Positions 1 through 5,900 of a DNA stretch of 6,489 nucleotides are shown piece after piece; the stretch's first letter is position 1; the number at the start of each line of letters is the position of its first letter. Where the stretch lies: positions 6,926-13,414 of the forward strand of contig MFAF01000100.1 of the NCBI GenBank assembly GCA_001774505.1. The letters run 5' to 3'. The stretch is from Candidatus Coatesbacteria bacterium RBG_13_66_14 (GTDB lineage: Bacteria; RBG-13-66-14). A program made the translations under genes and the position numbers. The notes under the pieces are model-generated. The model was not told the origin of the DNA. It saw nothing but the letters and a program-made list of their open reading frames with translations, and ran no database searches.

Positions 1-606
1 GAAGAGGCCGAAGCGCGGGGCGTCGGGACCGCCTCGCGCGAGCACCTCGCCGCGGTCGAGGCCGAAGGGGCGGCGGGCCAGCGTCGGCGGCACCAGGCGG
101 GGCGACAAACCGGCCAGGGGCAAGAGAAAGCGGTAAACACCGGCCAGGGCGCGCTGGATGCGTTGACTAGGCGAGAGGCGCCCCCCGGAACGTTTTCGGA
201 ACAAACCGGCTCCCAAGGCCTGCAGATGCCCGACAATCGAGGCGACCGACGCCAGGAGCGCCCGTCGGGGGAGCAGATACCGCAGAATTAGAAGGCTTAA
301 AAAACCGCGGCCCCGCCGACCGGCTATCCGCTCCCGGCCGGCGAAGATGAGCTCCTGTACCCGCGTCCCCTGGGGGCATTTCTCCACGCACATCCGGCAT
401 CCCAGGCAGTCAAAGATGAGCCTCGCCAGGTCGGCGTCGTAGGCCAGTTCCCCGGCCTCGGCGGCCGCCAGGAGCTTCAGCTTCCCCCGAGCCGAGCTCG
501 CCTCGGAGCCCTCCACGGCGAAGACGGGGCAGACGGCGCGGCACTTACCGCAGGCCACGCACCGCTCGAGTTCCCGGGCAAATCCGTCGGTTTTAATCGA
601 GCCCAA
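1..606 (-). CDS. GlcF/LutA-like (Fe-S)-binding protein, two [4Fe-4S] motifs (C-terminus outside window)
   Basis: A cytoplasmic electron-transfer subunit of the GlcF/LutA/GlpC type, for which the family norm is two N-terminal [4Fe-4S] clusters followed by two cysteine-rich CCG domains. The sequence shows CxxCxxCxxxCP twice: Cys16, 19, 22, 26 (CVACGKCRAVCP) and Cys67, 70, 73, 77 (CLGCRMCVEKCP). A basic, Leu-rich helical linker follows (about residues 95-190), as in GlcF-like proteins. The 202 codons visible run off the left edge, so the CCG domains are not seen. The start is taken as TTG at 606-604, the only usual start codon between the in-frame stop upstream and the first cluster; a G-rich stretch precedes it, and ATT at 597-595 is a weaker alternative. 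The gene overlaps the end of the DUF2229 gene by 14 bases, which suggests coupled translation. Its electron partner cannot be told: a flavin dehydrogenase and the neighbouring dehydratase-type protein are both possible. The Fe-S class is secure; the subfamily is inference. Confidence 0.85.
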   Translation of the reverse strand, partial: MGSIKTDGFARELERCVACGKCRAVCPVFAVEGSEASSARGKLKLLAAAEAGELAYDADLARLIFDCLGCRMCVEKCPQGTRVQELIFAGRERIAGRRGRGFLSLLILRYLLPRRALLASVASIVGHLQALGAGLFRKRSGGRLSPSQRIQRALAGVYRFLLPLAGLSPRLVPPTLARRPFGLDRGEVLARGGPDAPRFGLF

Positions 607-1912
607 CCCCGGCCCCCGTCGTTGAGGAACCGCGCCGTTCCAGCATGTCGCAGAACGCCTCGATGCGGGTCAGCACTCCCGCCTCGCCGGACTGCTCGTC
701 CACCTGAAGAATCAGCAGGGGGACGCCCGCCTTCTTTGCCTCCATCTCCAGCGTCTTTCCCACGAAGGCGTCGGGGCCGCAGGTGGCGCTGGTCACGTGC
801 ACCACACCCACGGTGGGCGCGCCCATCCTCTTCCTCCGGCCCTTAGCTAAAAGGTGACCCAGGAACCCCCGCCGGCTCAGCCGCTCCCCGGCCGCCTGCT
901 CCCGGGTGGCTCCGTAGTGGAGGAGGTAGAGCGCCGCGTCGGCGACGATGTTGGAGAAATACCAGAAGAAGGGGCGCTCCTCGTGAAGGGCGCCCAGGGC
1001 CAGGCAGCGCTTGTCCCTCCAGAGCCGCCAGGGGGTCCAGACGTCGTAGCCCCGCTCCGCGAACCGCTTGACCACCCCCGCCCCCAGGTAGGGATCGAAG
1101 AGGAGGTAGGGGTATCCGACCACGGCCAGCACGCCCCTTCCGCCGACGGGGGGAGAAGGCGGCAAGACAAGGGGTTTAACCCCCTTGCTTTTATCTAGGA
1201 CGCGCAGCGCCTCGTCGGGCGAAAGACCAAACCCCAGCAACCGCTCGTACCGGCGCTGGAACCGCAGCGCCCTCCGATAGACGCGGTAGAGGTGGAGGTA
1301 GCTGAAGTACTTGAGTCGGCGGAGCTGGTTCGCCACGCGGTAGAGGGTGGCGAAGCGGCGGGTGAGGTCCACGTTGATGTCTATGAGGACGGGGCTGTCG
1401 GAAGGGAGTCTCGCGTCGGGCTGTCCGCGCCGGACGATGGGCAGCTCGCGCACGCCTTCGGGGAGGGGAGGCTGGGCGAGCCGGAGGCGGCGGCCGATCA
1501 GACGGCGGGCCCGCGCCCCGGGACCGAGCTGCTCCACGGTCTCCAGCCCCATCGTGTTCCGGACGATGTCGGGCAGGCCGATGAATTTCGGGCAGAAAGA
1601 CTCACGGTAGGAACGGCCCTGGTGCTTCAGCCGCCTGACCTTGACCAGCCGGGGGAGGTAAATCGCGTCGCACCGGCCGAGGAGGGAGTGCACGTGGCCG
1701 TGGAAGACCTTGACCGGGATGCAGGCGTCGGTGACGGTGTAGGTCGTGCCGGCGTCCAGGACGGCGCGGTTGGTGGGCGTGCTCTCCTTTATCCCGAAGC
1801 CGAGGCCGCTGAGGAGCTCGCGCACCAGGGGGTAATGGATGAAGTAATCCAGGGCGCGGGGCACGCCGATGGTGAGGCGGGGGGCGCGGTCGGAGTTTGC
1901 TGAATCGTTCAT
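593..1912 (-). CDS. Acyl-CoA dehydratase activase-related protein (DUF2229/COG3580-like)
   Basis: A member of the 2-hydroxyglutaryl-CoA dehydratase/benzoyl-CoA reductase activase-related superfamily, probably a cytoplasmic Fe-S protein; the substrate is unknown. The N-terminus has the family's opening IGVPRAL (residues 15-21), then TPTN (45-48), DACIPVKVFHGH (62-73, Cys64), LPRLV (86-90) and CPKFIGLPDIVR (107-118, Cys107). The C-terminal half has GYPYLLFDPY just after residue 261, then TSATCGPDAF (374-383, Cys378) and DEQSGEAGVLTRIEAF (405-420), the ending usual in this family. The three cysteines are candidate cluster ligands. The protein has 439 residues from the ATG at 1912; the frame could reach a TTG at 1960, but that codon is part of the -35 box and the ATG pair at 1936-1931 overlaps the -10 box, so 1912 is preferred. 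Only a weak ribosome site (GAAG) is seen. Often this domain is fused to, or next to, an ASKHA ATPase activase; none is visible. Residues about 240-260 are an unusual Pro/Gly-rich stretch encoded by a palindromic repeat. Confidence 0.85.
   Translation of the reverse strand: MNDSANSDRAPRLTIGVPRALDYFIHYPLVRELLSGLGFGIKESTPTNRAVLDAGTTYTVTDACIPVKVFHGHVHSLLGRCDAIYLPRLVKVRRLKHQGRSYRESFCPKFIGLPDIVRNTMGLETVEQLGPGARARRLIGRRLRLAQPPLPEGVRELPIVRRGQPDARLPSDSPVLIDINVDLTRRFATLYRVANQLRRLKYFSYLHLYRVYRRALRFQRRYERLLGFGLSPDEALRVLDKSKGVKPLVLPPSPPVGGRGVLAVVGYPYLLFDPYLGAGVVKRFAERGYDVWTPWRLWRDKRCLALGALHEERPFFWYFSNIVADAALYLLHYGATREQAAGERLSRRGFLGHLLAKGRRKRMGAPTVGVVHVTSATCGPDAFVGKTLEMEAKKAGVPLLILQVDEQSGEAGVLTRIEAFCDMLERRGSSTTGAGVGLD
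1134..1187. repeat. Palindromic repeat element inside the DUF2229 gene (copy A)
   Basis: The core at 1168-1187 has arms CAAGGGG and CCCCTTG around TTTAAC. The arms, and the AGA just before them, are identical to those of the intergenic copy at 1974-1993. To its left lie CCCCTT (1134-1139), CCGCC (1140-1144) and GGCGG (1158-1162), so AAGGGG at 1169-1174 can pair with CCCCTT on either side. On the gene's strand it is read in frame as SKGVKPLVL followed by PPSPPVGGRG (residues 242-260), placed just before the conserved VVGYPYLLFDPY segment. The repeat is direct sequence evidence; that it is an inserted element is inference. Confidence 0.5.
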
Positions 1913-1931
1913 CGCCGTCTTCGCTACCCCC

Positions 1932-1960
1932 ATCATACAAAAGGCGAGCCCTTTGGTCAA
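1932..1960 (-). promoter_or_regulatory. Sigma-70-type promoter for the DUF2229/Fe-S operon
   Basis: On the minus strand, TTGACC (1960-1955, five of six matches to TTGACA) is followed after exactly 17 bases by TATGAT (1937-1932, five of six matches to TATAAT). Transcription would begin near 1925, leaving a leader of only about 12 bases before the ATG at 1912. The site overlaps the 5' extension of the reading frame and therefore decides the start codon. It also indicates that the DUF2229 and Fe-S genes can be transcribed separately from the barrel gene upstream. Confidence 0.65.
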
Positions 1961-1973
1961 GAATCAATGGAGA

Positions 1974-1993
1974 CAAGGGGCTATAGCCCCTTG
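1974..1993. repeat. Perfect 20-base palindrome, intergenic (copy B)
   Basis: CAAGGGGCTATAGCCCCTTG equals its own reverse complement. As RNA it can form an 8-bp GC-rich stem with a TATA loop. It lies between the barrel gene's stop and the -35 box of the DUF2229 promoter, so it could help end the barrel transcript (no T-tract follows on the minus strand, which argues against a classical terminator), act as an operator, or simply be a repeat copy. Its arms match copy A at 1168-1187 exactly. Confidence 0.7.
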
Positions 1994-2033
1994 CCCGATG
2001 TTCCGAGGACCACACTATAAAAGGGACCGGCTG

Positions 2034-2684
2034 TTAAAAGAGAAACCCGAACCCCAGACCGGTGCACAGCACCATCGGCGTGGCCAGGAAATCCTGCTCG
2101 ACCGGCACGTAACCCGGCTGGTCAATTTCGAAGGTGTAGGCGCCGCTGGCGTGGAGTCGGTAGTGGACGAAGGGCTCCAGGTAAAAAACCTCGCTGAAGA
2201 CGAACTGGCAGCCGACGCCGACCCCCAGACCCAGGGCCAGGGAGCGTGTGTAGCCCGGCGCGTTGTCGAAGTCGGTGTAGTTGAAGGAGACACCCAGGTC
2301 CACGTGACCGTAGGGCCGGATGTCCCCCCTGATGAAGTAGGCGTTCAAGCCGACCGCCACCGACCCCTCGCCCACGGTGAGGTCGTAATACGGCATCTCC
2401 TCGCCGAGGTCGTTGGAACCCCCCGCGGTGGCGAAGTGGATGTTCAACCCGATGGTCAGCTCGAGGTAGTCGGAGAAGCCCACCCCGCCCTCCAGGGCCG
2501 CGTAAACGCTGGTCGTGTACTCCGGGCTCGCTACGTTCTCGAACGATTGCGGGTAGGGCTCGGTGAGGGCGATGGGATAGGCGGCGCGGAAACCGAAACG
2601 TCCGTAACCCCTCTTCCCGGAGAACTCGGCCGAAAACGAGGCGACGAGGGCGACGAAGAGGAGCACCACCACCGTTGGCTTCAT
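2034..2684 (-). CDS. Small outer-membrane beta-barrel protein
   Basis: Predicted exported 216-residue protein inserted in the outer membrane; its exact function is not recognisable. A signal peptide is clear: Lys2, a hydrophobic core VVVLLFVALVA (5-15) and an SFSA cleavage site, with the mature chain from about Glu20. The rest shows alternating polar and hydrophobic residues rich in Gly and aromatics, giving about eight candidate strands, for example 28-40, 58-84, 103-118, 122-137, 147-178 and 204-216. It ends in GLGFGFLF with a terminal Phe, as in the signal recognised by the BAM complex. Size and pattern fit the OmpA-N/OMP_b-brl type of eight-stranded barrel; homology to a named porin or adhesin is not evident. 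The ATG at 2684 is chosen over the frame's extension to 2774 because a strong ribosome site and the signal peptide both start there. The gene is read away from the propeller/TPR gene across a shared upstream region. One Cys at 159 and one at 207 are unlikely to matter. Confidence 0.75.
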   Translation of the reverse strand: MKPTVVVLLFVALVASFSAEFSGKRGYGRFGFRAAYPIALTEPYPQSFENVASPEYTTSVYAALEGGVGFSDYLELTIGLNIHFATAGGSNDLGEEMPYYDLTVGEGSVAVGLNAYFIRGDIRPYGHVDLGVSFNYTDFDNAPGYTRSLALGLGVGVGCQFVFSEVFYLEPFVHYRLHASGAYTFEIDQPGYVPVEQDFLATPMVLCTGLGFGFLF

Positions 2685-2688
2685 CTCA

Positions 2689-2696
2689 ACCTCCCT
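2689..2696 (-). promoter_or_regulatory. Ribosome binding site of the barrel gene
   Basis: AGGGAGGT on the minus strand lies four bases before the ATG at 2684. It fixes the start codon and removes 30 residues that the open frame would otherwise add before the signal peptide. It is the strongest ribosome site in the window. Confidence 0.8.
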
Positions 2697-2774
2697 GTGT
2701 GTCCGCCCACCTGCGTGGAACAGTGACTTAGAGAAAACGCATCGCCTTACGGGACAACATCCTGCTTCACTCAA

Positions 2775-2803
2775 ATGGTAGCATCTCCTCGGTCCTTTTG
2801 CAA
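2775..2803 (-). promoter_or_regulatory. Candidate promoter of the barrel gene
   Basis: On the minus strand TTGCAA (2803-2798) is followed after 17 bases by TACCAT (2780-2775). Each box matches the sigma-70 consensus at four of six positions and the spacing is ideal. The predicted leader would be about 84 bases. The boxes are only moderate, so this is a candidate. Confidence 0.4.
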
Positions 2804-2810
2804 GGCGCCG

Positions 2811-2837
2811 CCCCGTTGCGTGCTACCCAACGCGGGG
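2811..2837. repeat. Bulged inverted repeat upstream of the propeller/TPR gene
   Basis: CCCC-GTTG (2811-2818) can pair with CAAC-gc-GGGG (2828-2837) across a 9-base loop with a two-base bulge. It covers the place where a -35 box for the TATAAT at 2847 would be, so it could be an operator or an activator site. In GC-rich DNA such a structure can also arise by chance. Confidence 0.25.
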
Positions 2838-2846
2838 GACGGCGTG

Positions 2847-2852
2847 TATAAT
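2847..2852 (+). promoter_or_regulatory. Perfect -10 box of the propeller/TPR gene
   Basis: TATAAT occurs once here, in a GC-rich gap, 72 bases before the ATG at 2924. No convincing -35 box lies 16-19 bases upstream (the sequence there is around CTACCC). Transcription would start near 2859 with a leader of about 65 bases. The weak -35 suggests activator dependence, or the match may be chance. Confidence 0.45.
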
Positions 2853-2923
2853 CCTGGTGAGAAATACCGCGCCGCGCACCTGCGCCAACGTCCCGAGGCG
2901 GCCGAGCCGTAACCCTTACTCCG

Positions 2924-5900
2924 ATGCCGCGTCCCCATACCTTAATCTACGCGTTCCTCCTGGCCCTCCTCGCGCCGACCGCCCGGGGTGATTCCCCCGA
3001 GGCGGAGGTGCCCGAGACGTTCCCCCTGCCAGAGCCGGTCCAAATCACCACCCGGTTTTCCTTCGAGTCCTCCCCGGCGGTCAACCGCACGAACAACCGG
3101 CTCGCCTTCGTTTCCGACTCCAGCGGCAATCTGGACATCTGGCTCATGGACCTGGAAAGTCGCGAGCTCACCCAGCTCACGACCAACACCGCCGACGATT
3201 ACAACCCGGTCTGGTCGCCCGACGGGACTAAAATCTACTTCACCAGCACCCGCGACGACCCCGAGGGCGAGATTTACTCCCACAGCATCGAGCTGGGCTT
3301 CGCCACGCGGCTGACGAACCACCTGGGCCGCGACGAGACCCCCGAACCCACGCCCGACGAGAAGTACGTTTATTTCAGCCGGTCGGAGCCCGCCGACTAC
3401 CGACCCTCCCCGGAGACGGTCACCGCCGAATGGGAACCGCCGCCGAACCTGTCCAACATCTTCCGGGTGGAGCGGACGGGAGAGGGGCTCCGGCGCGTCA
3501 CCGAGGCGGGCGGCGCCAACCCGACCCTCTCCCCCGACGGGCTCTGGCTGTGCTACGTCGTCCCCGGAGTGGGTGGCGGCACCCTGGAAGCCAGGCGGCT
3601 CTCGGACGGCGTTCGGAGAACCCTGGTGTCCGAGGCGGGGGTCATGGCCCGGCCGCGCTGGAGGCCCGAGGGCATCCTCTTCACCCGTTTCGCCCTGGAC
3701 ACGAACTCCGACGGCGTCGTGGACACCCGTGACAACGCCCAACTCTGCTTCTTGGAAGCGGAACCGCTGCAGCGCATCCTCGAGGGCGGGTTGCCCGGCG
3801 CCGCCGCGGCCGACCGCCTGAAACCCGGGCAGGCGGCCTACCGCCGACTCACCACGGGCGCCAACTGGGACGGCATCGCCGACACCGACGGCGTCTTAGT
3901 CTATTTCAGCTCCGACCGCTCCACCAACGGCGACATCTGGAGCATGCCGCTCGCCCCCCCCGAGCTGCCGAAAAATCCCTCCACCGCCCTGCGTCTGGCT
4001 CGGGGAGTCGTCGAGGACCCCATCGCCCGGCTTCTGGCCTTCACCCTTTTCGTGGACGCCTTCCACCGCCAGGAGGACCTGGCCGCCCGGGCCCAGCTCG
4101 AGCTCGCCTCCGACATGGAGAACCTCGGCTGGAGCAGGCAGGCCGGGATCGAGCGCGCGGGGGTCGCCGGCCGCTGGCCGGGGGGCATCACCGCCGGTGC
4201 GGCGAGCGTGCTGTCCAAGCTCCAGCAGGAGTGGCTCGGGGCCATCTACTTCGACCAGCTTCCCGCGGCTTACCGGTACGTGGACGAGGGCCGGACGGTG
4301 GCGGAAACAACCCCAGATCTCCTGGCCCGCGCGCGGGACCTGGCGGTGGAAACCGTGGAGTACGTTCCCGAGGTCTCCTGCGGCAGCCTCATCCTGGCAG
4401 GGGACATCCTCTACCGCGTGGGCAGAATCGGGGAGGCGCTTGACAGCTACGACACGGCCGCGAGTCTCGGCTCCGATTTCAGCCTGCGCGCCGAGGCGGA
4501 CTTCAAGGCGGCCCGCTCCCTGGAGCGCATGGGTCGCCACGATGAAGCCCGGGACCGCTACCTCTACATCCTGACCAACTACCCCGCCGAGAAGAGGTGG
4601 CAGAACCTGACCCAGCGCGATCTGGTGAACCTCGCCGTGGGCAACATGCGGGACGTGGAGCGGATAGTGGCCCTGGAGGAGATGACCCACGATTTCGCCG
4701 ACTACCCCGAGCTGGCCGGCTACGCCCAGGGCCAGATAGGCGACGAGCTCAAGCGGATGGGCCAGGAGGAAGAGGCCCTGGTCGCCTACCGTGAGGTGCT
4801 GACGGCTTACCCGCGGGCGAGTTTCCTCGGGGTGAGCGTTCTTTTCAAGATCGCCGACGTGGAGAAGGAGCTCGGACACCCCGAGGAGGCCGCGACGGCC
4901 CTCGAGCGCATCGTGGACTCCTACGGCGAGCTTTCGGGGGGGCTGGAGTCCATCCGCGCCTCGGGGACCCTGCGCCGGCTCCTGCTGGAGGAAGCGGACG
5001 GCTATCGGCGGCGCAACGACCTCCAGCGCGCCGAGGCGCTCATCCGCCGCGCCATGGACTTCGATTACTCCAACGATCGGGTCCACCACGCCCTGGTCAA
5101 GCTCTACTGCGAGGACATGGGCAAGCGGGCCGACATCGTGCGGGAGTACCGGGACCGCCTCCGGGACCGTCCCGACGACCCCATCGCCCGCTACGCCCTC
5201 GGCCTGGCCCTGACCTACCCCTCCGCGGGTGTCGAGGCAGGTGGTGGAGCGAGGGGTTTAAGCCCCGCGTCTCACCCCTCGTCTTCATCCGCCGGACCGG
5301 GAAGCGGGGTCAACTACGGGGAGCTCTTCGAGGCGGAGGCCGAGCTTCACCAGGCGGTGAACCTCCGTTTCTTCTTCCCGGCCGCCTGGTTCACCCTGGG
5401 CTGGATCGAGCTCGAACGAGCCATCAGGGAGAGGGGTGAGGACAACGAGCGCGAGGCAGGCGACCTTCTGGAGCATGCGCTGGATTACCTCAGTCTCGCC
5501 CGCGCCCAAAACGACGAGGCGGAGAACCCGGACTTCGAGGCCGACATCGAGCTCAGCCTCGGCAACGCCAGCTACCTCTTGTACAACTTCGGCCCGGCTT
5601 ACGAGCACTACACAAGGCGCGAGGAGCTGATGACCGCGCCCCGGGACGCGGAGGTGGAAGCGCGCTACCACTTCAACGCCGGCCGCTGCGCCCGCCACAG
5701 CGAGAACTACCCCGAAGCGATCCGGCACTACGGGGCCGCCCGGGACATCTTCGCCGAGCAGGGCAACGACGTGGGCGTCCTCATGTGCACCGACGGCCAG
5801 GCTCTGGTCTACTTCGAGCAGGAAGCCTACGACAAGGCGCTGAACTGCTTCATCCAATCCGCCGATCTCTACGCCCGGGTGGCCCAGAGGGAGGAGGCCG

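Noticed and set aside
167..400. 77-codon minus-strand open frame overlapping the Fe-S gene
   Set aside because: It is out of frame with the two cysteine motifs and consists of Ala/Gly/Arg/Pro-rich shadow sequence.
1168..1199. Palindrome followed by CTTTTAT on the plus strand, read as an intrinsic terminator
   Set aside because: No plus-strand gene ends here and it lies inside the minus-strand DUF2229 gene, so the short T-run has no transcript to end.
1292..1903. 203-codon plus-strand open frame
   Set aside because: Antisense to the conserved N-terminal half of the DUF2229 protein; no motif and no ribosome site of note.
1869..2726. 285-codon plus-strand open frame across the barrel gene and its downstream gap
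   Set aside because: It is antisense to the barrel gene, which has a signal peptide, barrel pattern and strong ribosome site. The antisense product has no recognisable motif and runs through promoter and palindrome.
2942..3742. 266-codon minus-strand open frame over the propeller region
   Set aside because: The plus strand encodes a signal peptide and PD40 blades here; the antisense product shows no domain.
3896..5089. 397-codon minus-strand open frame
   Set aside because: It lies opposite the propeller/TPR frame, which is intact and has recognisable repeats. Long antisense frames are expected in GC-rich genes, and the product is low complexity.
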